The position numbers were made by a program, and so were the translations under genes. From Bacilli bacterium (GTDB taxonomy: Bacteria > Bacillota_I > Bacilli_A > RF39 > UBA660), in NCBI GenBank assembly GCA_016297695.1, contig JAEDGC010000080.1, forward strand, positions 1 through 5,919: 5,919 nt of DNA. The letters run 5' to 3'. How positions within the stretch are numbered: position 1 is the stretch's first letter; the number at the start of each line of letters is the position of its first letter. Positions 1-5,905 of this stretch are shown piece after piece. The notes under the pieces were generated by a model. The model saw nothing but the letters and a program-made list of their open reading frames with translations, had not been told where the DNA came from and made no database searches.

Positions 1-1
1 A

Positions 2-148
2 TTAAAACTAGCAGAAGAAAATGGTGAAAAATCATCATCCATAAAAATAGCTAAAGAAATGTTAAAAGATAATATAAATATTGATAAAATATCCTTATAT
101 ACTAATTTGTCTATTGAAGAAATAAAGAATATAGCATATTTAATGTAA
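2..148 (+). CDS. C-terminal tail of a putative Rpn-type PD-(D/E)XK nuclease/transposase-like protein (5' end outside window)
   Basis: An open frame runs in from the left edge and ends at TAA 146-148, giving 48 residues. The visible part reads ...EENGEKSSSIKIAKEMLK, then DNINIDKISLYTNLSIEEI near the end. A charged Glu/Lys stretch followed by 'IAKxMLKxxxxIxxISxxTxLSIEEI' is the usual tail of Rpn family recombination-promoting nucleases / PD-(D/E)XK transposase-like proteins (TIGR01784-like), where it forms a small helical, helix-turn-helix-like segment. Family members are about 250-320 aa, and their catalytic domain would lie to the left of this window, so activity cannot be judged. The gene converges on the minus-strand phosphomutase, with a shared hairpin between them. 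The reading frame is solid. The family call rests only on the tail, and other proteins ending in a similar small helical domain cannot be excluded. Confidence 0.6.
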   Translation, partial: LKLAEENGEKSSSIKIAKEMLKDNINIDKISLYTNLSIEEIKNIAYLM

Positions 149-158
149 TATTTTTCAT

Positions 159-186
159 AAAAGACACATTGATGTGCCTTTTTTTA
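159..186. terminator. Bidirectional intrinsic terminator between convergent genes
   Basis: An 11-bp inverted repeat has arms 159-169 (AAAAGACACAT) and 172-182 (ATGTGCCTTTT), followed on the plus strand by a T-run at 179-185. Read on the minus strand, every position pairs (one G-U). Read on the plus strand, the same position is a single A-C mismatch. On the plus strand it follows the Rpn-like stop by about 10 nt. On the minus strand it lies directly after, and slightly overlaps, the phosphomutase TAA, and is followed by a weaker U-rich stretch. It probably ends transcription in both directions. The loop is very tight, so the innermost pairs probably open. Confidence 0.75.
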
Positions 187-1545
187 TTCATTTATATGTT
201 TTTCAATTATTTCACTAAACTCTTTTTGAATTTTGTTTAAAGAATTATTATCTTTAGCCTCAAATCTTATAGTTAAATTAGGTCCAGTATTACTTGCTCT
301 AACTAATGCCCATCCATCATCAAATGTTGCTCTGACACCATCTATATCATTAATATTATATTCTTTTGCTATGCAATATTCTTTAACTTTAGAAATTACT
401 TCTTCTTTTTTATTTTCATTAATTGGAATTTTTATTTCGGGAGTAGATTGATAATTATTAATTCCTTTTAATAAATCAGAAATAGTTAAATTGTTGTTTG
501 ATAAAATTTCCATTAATCTTAGTGAAGCATAAATAGCACTACCAAATTCTAAATCACGATCATTAAAGAAAACATGTCCAGAAAATTCACCACCAAATTC
601 TAAATTATTACTTAATACACCATATTCTGTAAAGCTTGCTCCAGTACGATAGCAAAATGGTTCACCACCAAGTTTATTTATTTCATCTTCTAAGGATTTA
701 GAACATTTAACATCATATAAATATTTTTTACATTCACTAGTTTTAATTAAGCTTCTAATAATAATAATCATAAATTTATCGGTTGCAATATAATTTCCTT
801 TTTCATCGATGATACCAATTCTATCACCATCTCCATCAAATGCTACTCCTAAATCAGCTTTATTTTCCTTAACTGCTTTTTTTAATTGTTCCATATTTTC
901 TTCAACTGCTGGATCTGGATGATGATTAGGAAATGTCCCATCACTAATCTCATTTATGTATATAGGAATAATATTTTTGAATAAATCCATTATTTCTTTT
1001 ATAATAACACAAGTAGTTCCATTTCCTGGATCAATTACAACTTTTATTTTTTTTTCACCCATAAAAATATTTTTTTTCATGAAGGCAAGATATTTATCTT
1101 TTATATCCATTAATACTTCTTCACCATTACCACTTAAAAATTTATTTTCTAAAGTATATTTTTTAAAATCACGAATCATTTGTCCGCGTGCATTTACATC
1201 ATAATCAAAAGAGAATTTAAATCCATTATCATCCTTAGGATTATGACTAGCTGTAACCATAATTCCAGGTAATTGATTAATTTTTCTTGAAAAATAATGC
1301 ATTGGAGTAGTAACTAGACCATAATACATGACGTTAGTTCCAGAATCTTTTATACCTTTAATTAAATTTTTGGTTAAACTTTCAGATGATAGTCTATTAT
1401 CATGTCCTACAACACATGTATCTTTATTATATTTTTCACGTAAATAACTTCCATAACTTCTTCCAATAGTATATGCTGTTTTTTCATCTAAATCAGAAGG
1501 GTATACACCACGAATATCATATTCTCTAAATATAACTTCATTCAT
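184..1545 (-). CDS. Phosphomannomutase/phosphoglucomutase (alpha-D-phosphohexomutase superfamily)
   Basis: Cytosolic enzyme that interconverts hexose 6-phosphate and hexose 1-phosphate (mannose and/or glucose) through a phosphoserine and a bis-phosphorylated intermediate, feeding nucleotide-sugar and cell-surface glycan synthesis. The 453-aa product has the usual ManB/AlgC-type length and all four domains. An N-terminal FREYDIRG (6-13) opens the chain. The catalytic loop is TASHNP (98-103) with phospho-acceptor Ser100. The Mg-binding loop is DGDGDR (237-242) with Asp237/239/241. The sugar-selecting loop is GGEFSGH (318-324). The C-terminal phosphate loop is RASNTGP (416-422), followed by RFEA. 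The GEFSGH loop fits dual PMM/PGM enzymes, but substrate preference cannot be read from sequence alone. Start: the open frame extends to a GTG at 1554, but that codon lies inside an extended Shine-Dalgarno (1559-1550), so ATG 1545 is chosen. The gene is monocistronic here, with its own promoter and a terminator at its stop. Confidence 0.95.
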   Translation of the reverse strand: MNEVIFREYDIRGVYPSDLDEKTAYTIGRSYGSYLREKYNKDTCVVGHDNRLSSESLTKNLIKGIKDSGTNVMYYGLVTTPMHYFSRKINQLPGIMVTASHNPKDDNGFKFSFDYDVNARGQMIRDFKKYTLENKFLSGNGEEVLMDIKDKYLAFMKKNIFMGEKKIKVVIDPGNGTTCVIIKEIMDLFKNIIPIYINEISDGTFPNHHPDPAVEENMEQLKKAVKENKADLGVAFDGDGDRIGIIDEKGNYIATDKFMIIIIRSLIKTSECKKYLYDVKCSKSLEDEINKLGGEPFCYRTGASFTEYGVLSNNLEFGGEFSGHVFFNDRDLEFGSAIYASLRLMEILSNNNLTISDLLKGINNYQSTPEIKIPINENKKEEVISKVKEYCIAKEYNINDIDGVRATFDDGWALVRASNTGPNLTIRFEAKDNNSLNKIQKEFSEIIEKHINE

Positions 1546-1549
1546 TATT

Positions 1550-1559
1550 ATCACATCCT
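1550..1559 (-). promoter_or_regulatory. Extended Shine-Dalgarno that decides the phosphomutase start
   Basis: Read on the minus strand, AGGATGTGAT matches the anti-Shine-Dalgarno complement AGGAGGTGAT at all but one base and ends 4 nt before ATG 1545. The in-frame GTG at 1554 lies within this element and so is unlikely to be the initiator. It would add only Met-Ile-Ile. Confidence 0.8.
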
Positions 1560-1590
1560 AGAATTATTATAACATTAAAAAATTAAAACT

Positions 1591-1618
1591 ATTATAAATA
1601 ATTTAAAGGTAGTGTAAA
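1591..1618 (-). promoter_or_regulatory. Promoter for the phosphomutase gene
   Basis: On the minus strand, TTTACA (1618-1613) is separated by 16 nt from a perfect TATAAT (1596-1591). The predicted start of transcription is near 1584, giving a leader of about 40 nt before ATG 1545. A second TATAAT at 1571-1566 lacks a matching -35 element and is less likely. Confidence 0.65.
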
Positions 1619-1629
1619 GAAATTTATAG

Positions 1630-1658
1630 TAGAAAAATATTTTTTTTAATAGTATAAT
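1630..1658 (+). promoter_or_regulatory. Promoter for the membrane-protein/small-protein operon
   Basis: TAGAAA (1630-1635, 4 of 6 matches to the -35 consensus) is followed after 17 nt by a perfect TATAAT (1653-1658). Transcription would begin near 1665, leaving a very short leader before ATG 1682. The -35 boxes of this and the divergent minus-strand promoter are only 11 bp apart. Confidence 0.6.
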
Positions 1659-1681
1659 ATTATTTAAGATAAGGTGAGTGT

Positions 1682-2233
1682 ATGAAAAATATCGAAGAAA
1701 TAATCTCTAATGCTAAAAATAAAAGCATAAAAAAAGGAATTCCTATAAAATATAAAGGACAAATTATTAGGTTAGATCCAGCTAAAACATCGGTAGCTGC
1801 ATTTGGACTTACTGCAAGTTTAGTAATAGCAGGTGTTGCTTCTTCTAAATTAATTAATGCTGTAAAAACGGAAATTAAAAATAATGAAACGATAGTGGCT
1901 TATGAAGATGATGTTTATCAAACATGGAATGATAATAATGATATATATCGTGTAAATAATAATAGAAGTTATGCAATTGATTATATTGACATAGCTAATG
2001 ACATCTTAAAAAATGAAGAAGAAAGAGAACAAAAACTATTTTCATTTGTAGTTTTACGTAAAAAAAATGAATGTGATGAATTAATATCAACTTTAGCATT
2101 TATTGAAGATAAGAGCTATAGTACTTTAGAAGAATATGTAGTTGATCGTGGATTTAATTCAGTTGATGAATGGTCTAAATATTGTAAAGAACAAATATTA
2201 GATAATAGTGAAAATAATAAAAGGGAAATGTAA
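1682..2233 (+). CDS. Hypothetical single-pass membrane protein, 183 aa
   Basis: I do not recognise a family. The N-terminal 35 residues are Lys-rich (NAKNKSIKKGIPIKYKGQ...) and followed by one hydrophobic segment at about 36-58 (TSVAAFGLTASLVIAGVASS...), which by the positive-inside rule suggests a short cytoplasmic N-terminus with the remaining ~125 residues outside. That part is charged and Asn/Asp/Glu-rich, with no cleavable-signal, lipoprotein or LPXTG motif and only two Cys (in KNECDE and SKYCKE). The predicted exterior fold is alpha-helical, with a C-terminal stretch SYSTLEEYVVDRGFNSVDEW resembling a small helical module. ATG 1682 has a clear AAGGTGAG Shine-Dalgarno at 1671-1678. The gene has its own promoter and lies 1 nt upstream of a 67-aa gene, so the two are probably co-translated and functionally linked. 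Coding is well supported by start signals, length and context. Function is unknown. Confidence 0.8.
   Translation: MKNIEEIISNAKNKSIKKGIPIKYKGQIIRLDPAKTSVAAFGLTASLVIAGVASSKLINAVKTEIKNNETIVAYEDDVYQTWNDNNDIYRVNNNRSYAIDYIDIANDILKNEEEREQKLFSFVVLRKKNECDELISTLAFIEDKSYSTLEEYVVDRGFNSVDEWSKYCKEQILDNSENNKREM
2221..2225 (+). promoter_or_regulatory. Shine-Dalgarno that decides the start of the 67-aa gene
   Basis: AAGGG at 2221-2225 is 9 nt before ATG 2235 and lies within the last codons of the upstream gene. It supports ATG 2235 over the in-frame GTG at 2208, which has no comparable signal. Confidence 0.65.
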
Positions 2234-2234
2234 G

Positions 2235-2438
2235 ATGATTGGTTTAGAAGATAATATAAAATATTTTATTACAAAAGAAATTCAATGTGAGAATACTGTT
2301 TATGTTTATTTAACAAATATAAATGATGTAAATGATTTTTGCATTCGAAAAACAGATGAAAAAAAAGAATATTTAAATCCATTAGATAATGAAGAAGAAT
2401 TTAAAAAAGCATTAGAATTATTTGATAATAGTATATAA
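2235..2438 (+). CDS. Small acidic protein, 67 aa, DUF1292-like (tentative)
   Basis: The predicted product is 67 aa and net acidic (about 15 Asp/Glu against 8 Lys/Arg), with no signal peptide or membrane segment, so it should be cytosolic. The layout is a short beta-rich region (NTVYVYLTNINDVNDFCIRK), then KKEYLNPLDNEEEFKKALELF. The closing 'eYLxPLDxEEEFxxAlexF' pattern resembles the end of DUF1292 proteins, small acidic Bacillota proteins of unknown function. This is pattern memory, not an alignment. The gene starts 1 nt after the stop of the membrane-protein gene, so translational coupling is likely. The start at 2235 is chosen by its Shine-Dalgarno; GTG 2208 would add nine basic residues (MKIIKGKCK) and overlap the upstream gene. 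The -35 of the T-box promoter begins 6 nt after the stop, with no terminator between. Confidence 0.72.
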   Translation: MIGLEDNIKYFITKEIQCENTVYVYLTNINDVNDFCIRKTDEKKEYLNPLDNEEEFKKALELFDNSI

Positions 2439-2443
2439 TAAAC

Positions 2444-2471
2444 TTGACATAAAAATAAATTAAGTTATAAT
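2444..2471 (+). promoter_or_regulatory. Consensus promoter of the ileS T-box transcript
   Basis: A perfect TTGACA (2444-2449) and a perfect TATAAT (2466-2471) are separated by 16 nt. Transcription would start at about 2479. This is the strongest promoter in the window, as expected for a leader whose output is controlled by downstream attenuation rather than initiation. Confidence 0.88.
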
Positions 2472-2478
2472 ATTTATT

Positions 2479-2687
2479 GAAAAACGTTGAACAAGAGAGT
2501 AATTAAATGAATTTTGAAAGAGAGTTAATGGCTGGTGGAAATTAACAAATGAAGTTTAATGAAAATCACTTGGGAGTTAGATTTTAGAAATAATAGTAAA
2601 AAATCTCGGATAACTTACGTTACAAGTAATTAAGTAATATAAAGGATGGTACCGCAGAATTGCTCCTTAGCAATTTTGCGTTTTTTT
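2479..2687 (+). promoter_or_regulatory. T-box riboswitch, isoleucine-specific, controlling ileS
   Basis: A leader RNA that senses uncharged tRNA-Ile. Stem I: lower pairing AAG 2493-2495 with CTT 2569-2571; specifier loop with AGAGTA on the 5' side and GAAAATCA on the 3' side; above it ATTAAA 2502-2507 pairs with TTTAAT 2555-2560. The distal hairpin GTTAAT 2524-2529 / ATTAAC 2541-2546 encloses the conserved GGCTGGTGGA loop. The specifier codon is ATC 2565-2567 (Ile). Stem II: AGATTTT 2579-2585 / AAAATCT 2600-2606. A likely Stem III is ACTTA 2613-2617 / TAAGT 2631-2635. The conserved T-box AGGATGGTACCGCA is at 2643-2656, with TGGT 2647-2650 able to pair with the tRNA 3' end ACCA (discriminator A, as in tRNA-Ile). 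Antiterminator: AAGGA 2642-2646 with TCCTT 2664-2668 and GC 2654-2655 with GC 2662-2663, leaving the TGGTACC bulge. This excludes the terminator. Confidence 0.95.
2653..2687 (+). terminator. T-box regulatory intrinsic terminator
   Basis: An 11-bp stem, CGCAGAATTGC (2653-2663) with GCAATTTTGCG (2670-2680), contains one G-U pair, is extended by T2664-A2669, has loop CCTT and is followed by seven T (2681-2687). Its 5' arm overlaps the T-box and its loop holds the 3' arm of the antiterminator, so only one structure can form. Uncharged tRNA-Ile favours the antiterminator; charged tRNA leads to termination before ileS. Confidence 0.93.
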
Positions 2688-2693
2688 ATTGGA

Positions 2694-2698
2694 AGGAG
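2694..2698 (+). promoter_or_regulatory. ileS Shine-Dalgarno that decides the start
   Basis: AGGAG at 2694-2698 (within GGAAGGAGAA) sits 7 nt before ATG 2706 and after the regulatory terminator. It rules out the in-frame ATG at 2646, which lies inside the T-box element. Confidence 0.9.
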
Positions 2699-2705
2699 AA
2701 ATAGT

Positions 2706-5700
2706 ATGAAAAATTTTAAAGAACTAGATAAACGTAGTATTCATGAAGTGGAAACAAGTATTTTAAATGAATGGAAAAAACAAGATATTTTAAATAAAAC
2801 AATTGAAAATAGAAAAGATAATGAAGATTGGGTATTTTATGATGGACCAGCTACAGCTAATGGAATGCCAGGGCTACATCATATGGTTGCTAAATTTTTA
2901 AAAGATTCTTTTTGCAAGTATCAAACGATGCAAGGAAAAAAGGTTTTAAGAAAAGTTGGTTGGGATACACATGGTTTGCCAGTTGAAGTAGCAGTTGAAA
3001 AAAAATTAGGTTTTTCTGGTAAATCTGATATTGAAAAATATGGAATTAAAGAATTTAATCAACTTTGTAAAGAAACAGTTTGGGATAATGAAAATGCCTT
3101 TAGAAAACTAACTGATGAAATGGGTCAATTTATTGATTTGGATAATAGATATATCACTTATGATAATGATTATATAGAAACAGAATGGTGGATATTAAAG
3201 AAATTTTTTGATGAAAACTTATTTTATGAAGGTGTAAAAATTATGCCATGGTGTCCAAGATGTGGCACTGGCCTTGCTTCTCATGAAGTAGCACAAGGAT
3301 ATAAAAATATAGATGCTAATACAGTTATTGTTCCTTTTAAATTAAAAGGAAAAGATGAATACTTCTTAGTTTGGACGACTACACCATGGACATTAGTATC
3401 AAATGTAGCATTATGTGTTAATCCAAATGAAGAATATATTAAAGTTGAATCTAAAGGTTATAAATTTATTTTAGCAAGTGCTTTAGCTAATCAAGTGCTT
3501 GGCGAAGATTATAAAATTATAGAAAATTATAAAGGTAAAGATTTAGAATTTATTGAGTACGAGCAATTAATTCCAAGTGATATTCCAATAAATGGTAAAG
3601 CTTTTTTTGTAACTTGTGATACGTATGTAACCATGACTGATGGTACAGGTATTGTACATATAGCGCCAGCTTTTGGTGAAGATGATGCTAATGTAGGTAA
3701 AAAATATAAATTACCATATGTAAATCCAGTTGGGGAAGATGCACATTACACAGAAGGTCCATGGAAAGGAAAATATATTTTCGAGGCAGATTTAGATGTA
3801 ATTAAGTGGTTAAAAGAAAACGATAAATTATTTAAAAAACAAAAAATTAAACATGATTATCCACATTGCTGGAGATGTGATTCACCACTTGTATATTATT
3901 CAAGACCTTCATATTATCTTGAAGTTACAAAATTAAAAGATAAAATTATCGAAGAAAATAAAAAAATAAATTGGTATCCAAAATTTGTTGGTGAAAAAAG
4001 ATTTGGTAATTGGCTTGAAAATATGAACGATTGGGCGATATCTAGAAATAGATATTGGGGAACTCCATTACCACTTTGGAGATGTGAATGTGGCCATATG
4101 GAAATGATTGGATCTCGTCAAGAATTAAAAGAAAAAGCAATTGAAAAAATAGATGAAAAAACACTTGATTTACATCGCCCATTTGTAGATGATATACATA
4201 TTAAATGTCCAAGCTGTGGCAAAGTAATGAGTAGAACAAAAGAAGTAATTGATTGTTGGTTTGATTCAGGTTCTATGCCTTTTAGTCAATACCATTATCC
4301 GTTTGAAAATAATAAATTATGGGAAAGTCAATATCCTGCAGATTTCATTGCTGAAGGAATTGATCAAACTCGTGGATGGTTTTATTCATTACTTGTAATT
4401 GGAACATTTGTTACCGGAAAATCTCCATATAAAAATGTATTAGTAAATGAACTATTACTTGATAAAAATGGTCAAAAAATGCATAAGAGCAAAGGAAATG
4501 CAGTAGAGCCTTTTACTGTAATGGAAAAATATGGAGCAGATACAGTTAGATGGTATTTAGCTTATGTTTCACCAACATGGACTCCACTTAAATTTGATGA
4601 AGACGGTTTAAAAGAAGTACACTCAAAATTCTTTAATCCATTAAAAAATACATATTCATTCTTTCAAATGTATGCAAATATTGATAATATTGATACAGAT
4701 AATTGTTATGTAGAATATGAAAATAGAGAAGAAATAGATAAATGGTTATTATCTAAGTATAATAAATTAGTTAAAGAAGTAATTGCATCCTATGAAAAAT
4801 ATGATTTAAATGAAGTAGTAAAAAACATTACAAACTTTGTATCAGATGATTTATCTAATTGGTATATAAGAAGAAATAGAAATAGATTCTGGAGTAGTGA
4901 ACTTGATAATTCTAAGAAATCCGTTTATATAACAACTTATGAAGTATTATGCGGACTATGTAAATTATGTGCTCCAATTATTCCATATACTACAGAAGAA
5001 TTATTTAAAAATTTAACAAATGAAGAATCAGTTCACTTACAAGATTTCCCTAAATATGATGAAAATCTTGTCAATGAAGAAATTGAAGTTAAGATGGATT
5101 TAGTAAGAGATTTAATATCAACTGGAAGATATGTAAGAGAAGAAAATAAAATTAAAGTACGTCAACCAATTAGTGAATGTTTAGTTGATGGAAAATACGA
5201 AGCAATTTTAGGAGAATTAGTAAATTTAATAAAAGAAGAGTTAAATGTTAAAAAAGTAGTATTTGTAAATGATCTTTCTAAATATATGAACTTCACAATA
5301 AAACCAAATTTTAAAGTTTGTGGTGCTATGTTTGGACCAAAAATGAAAGAATATCAAAATGCCTTAAAAGATTTAAATGATGATGATATTGATTTGATTT
5401 TAAAAGAAGAAACGATAACAATTGATTTTGATGGTGGAAGATTAGATATCACTCCAAATATGGTTGATGTTAAAATTGAATCAAAAGAAGGATTTAATGT
5501 TGGAATGCAAAATAATAAATTCATCATTTTAAATACTGAATTAACAGAAGATTTAATTCTAGAAGGGTTAGCAAGAGAACTTGTATCGAAGGTTCAAAAT
5601 TTAAGAAAAATAAATGGTTTAGAAATAGAAAATAGAATAAAACTTTATTATTTTTCAGATGACAAAGTAAATAAGGCAGTGGAAAAATTTGAAGATTTTA

Positions 5701-5804
5701 TCAAAAAAGAAACACTTGCTCTTGAAATAATAAAAGACGAAAAACTTGATGAAATTATGGATTTAAATGGTCATAAAACAGCTATTTCTATAGAAAAATA
5801 TTAA
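2706..5804 (+). CDS. ileS: Isoleucyl-tRNA synthetase, IleRS2 type with GxHH signature
   Basis: Cytosolic class Ia synthetase that charges tRNA-Ile with isoleucine using ATP and hydrolyses mischarged Val-tRNA. The product is 1032 aa, usual for the family. FYDGPATANG is followed by the first signature as P-GLHH (56-59), where most class I enzymes have HxGH. The second signature is KMHKS (591-595). Core motifs WDTHGLPVE, WFDSGS (518-523) and DQTRGWFY (553-560) are present. The CP1 editing domain shows WTTTPWT (223-229) and GTGIVHIAPAFGEDD (313-327). CxxC 183/186 and CxxC 388/391 form the expected zinc site; Cys460/462 with Cys501/504 are a second candidate. An anticodon-binding domain includes NWYIRRNRNRFW from 718. 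No C-terminal Cys-pair zinc domain is seen, which fits IleRS2 rather than IleRS1. The gene is single in its transcript, with T-box control upstream and a terminator downstream. Identity is certain; the IleRS2 placement is inferred from motifs. Confidence 0.97.
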   Translation: MKNFKELDKRSIHEVETSILNEWKKQDILNKTIENRKDNEDWVFYDGPATANGMPGLHHMVAKFLKDSFCKYQTMQGKKVLRKVGWDTHGLPVEVAVEKKLGFSGKSDIEKYGIKEFNQLCKETVWDNENAFRKLTDEMGQFIDLDNRYITYDNDYIETEWWILKKFFDENLFYEGVKIMPWCPRCGTGLASHEVAQGYKNIDANTVIVPFKLKGKDEYFLVWTTTPWTLVSNVALCVNPNEEYIKVESKGYKFILASALANQVLGEDYKIIENYKGKDLEFIEYEQLIPSDIPINGKAFFVTCDTYVTMTDGTGIVHIAPAFGEDDANVGKKYKLPYVNPVGEDAHYTEGPWKGKYIFEADLDVIKWLKENDKLFKKQKIKHDYPHCWRCDSPLVYYSRPSYYLEVTKLKDKIIEENKKINWYPKFVGEKRFGNWLENMNDWAISRNRYWGTPLPLWRCECGHMEMIGSRQELKEKAIEKIDEKTLDLHRPFVDDIHIKCPSCGKVMSRTKEVIDCWFDSGSMPFSQYHYPFENNKLWESQYPADFIAEGIDQTRGWFYSLLVIGTFVTGKSPYKNVLVNELLLDKNGQKMHKSKGNAVEPFTVMEKYGADTVRWYLAYVSPTWTPLKFDEDGLKEVHSKFFNPLKNTYSFFQMYANIDNIDTDNCYVEYENREEIDKWLLSKYNKLVKEVIASYEKYDLNEVVKNITNFVSDDLSNWYIRRNRNRFWSSELDNSKKSVYITTYEVLCGLCKLCAPIIPYTTEELFKNLTNEESVHLQDFPKYDENLVNEEIEVKMDLVRDLISTGRYVREENKIKVRQPISECLVDGKYEAILGELVNLIKEELNVKKVVFVNDLSKYMNFTIKPNFKVCGAMFGPKMKEYQNALKDLNDDDIDLILKEETITIDFDGGRLDITPNMVDVKIESKEGFNVGMQNNKFIILNTELTEDLILEGLARELVSKVQNLRKINGLEIENRIKLYYFSDDKVNKAVEKFEDFIKKETLALEIIKDEKLDEIMDLNGHKTAISIEKY

Positions 5805-5834
5805 AACTTAAAATGAAAAATTTTAAGTTTTTTT
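5803..5834 (+). terminator. Intrinsic terminator of ileS
   Basis: A perfect 11-bp stem, AAAACTTAAAA (5803-5813) with TTTTAAGTTTT (5821-5831), has a 7-nt loop and a run of seven T (5828-5834). The stem begins within the ileS stop codon. It is AT-rich and so not very stable, but shape and position are typical for this kind of genome. Confidence 0.8.
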
Positions 5835-5889
5835 AATAAATTTAAGTAAAAAAAAAGGAAATCGACTATTTTTCGGTAATATGACTAGT

Positions 5890-5895
5890 AGGAGG
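5890..5895 (+). promoter_or_regulatory. Shine-Dalgarno of the gene entering the right edge
   Basis: AGGAGG at 5890-5895 is a full consensus site, 10 nt before ATG 5906. It supports that start over ATG 5881, which would place the site inside its own coding sequence. No convincing promoter is visible between the ileS terminator and this site; a run of nine A at 5848-5856 is the only notable feature of the gap. Confidence 0.7.
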
Positions 5896-5905
5896 ATAAA
5901 ATTAT

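Noticed and set aside
233..451. 72-codon plus-strand open frame
   Set aside because: Lies wholly antisense inside the phosphomutase gene, has no convincing ribosome binding site, and is a by-product of that gene's AT-rich codon use.
956..1204. 82-codon plus-strand open frame with hydrophobic stretches
   Set aside because: Antisense shadow of the phosphomutase. The Phe/Ile-rich look comes from complementing Lys/Glu/Asn codons, and there are no start signals.
1546..1554. GTG start at 1554 for the phosphomutase
   Set aside because: The GTG is embedded in the extended Shine-Dalgarno that serves ATG 1545, and the extra Met-Ile-Ile is not needed before the conserved FREYDIRG.
2208..2234. GTG start at 2208 for the 67-aa gene
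   Set aside because: No Shine-Dalgarno at a proper distance; it would overlap the upstream gene and add a basic nonapeptide, while ATG 2235 has AAGGG 9 nt upstream.
4083..4220. Cys460/462 and Cys501/504 of IleRS considered as an inserted foreign zinc ribbon
   Set aside because: The CECG...CPSCG pattern followed by WFDSGS is, as far as I recall, normal in IleRS2 enzymes of this type and not an insertion.
5865..5889. Possible hairpin ACTA/TAGT upstream of the last gene, considered as a leader element or terminator
   Set aside because: Only four base pairs across a long loop, no T-run, and no match to a leader RNA I know.
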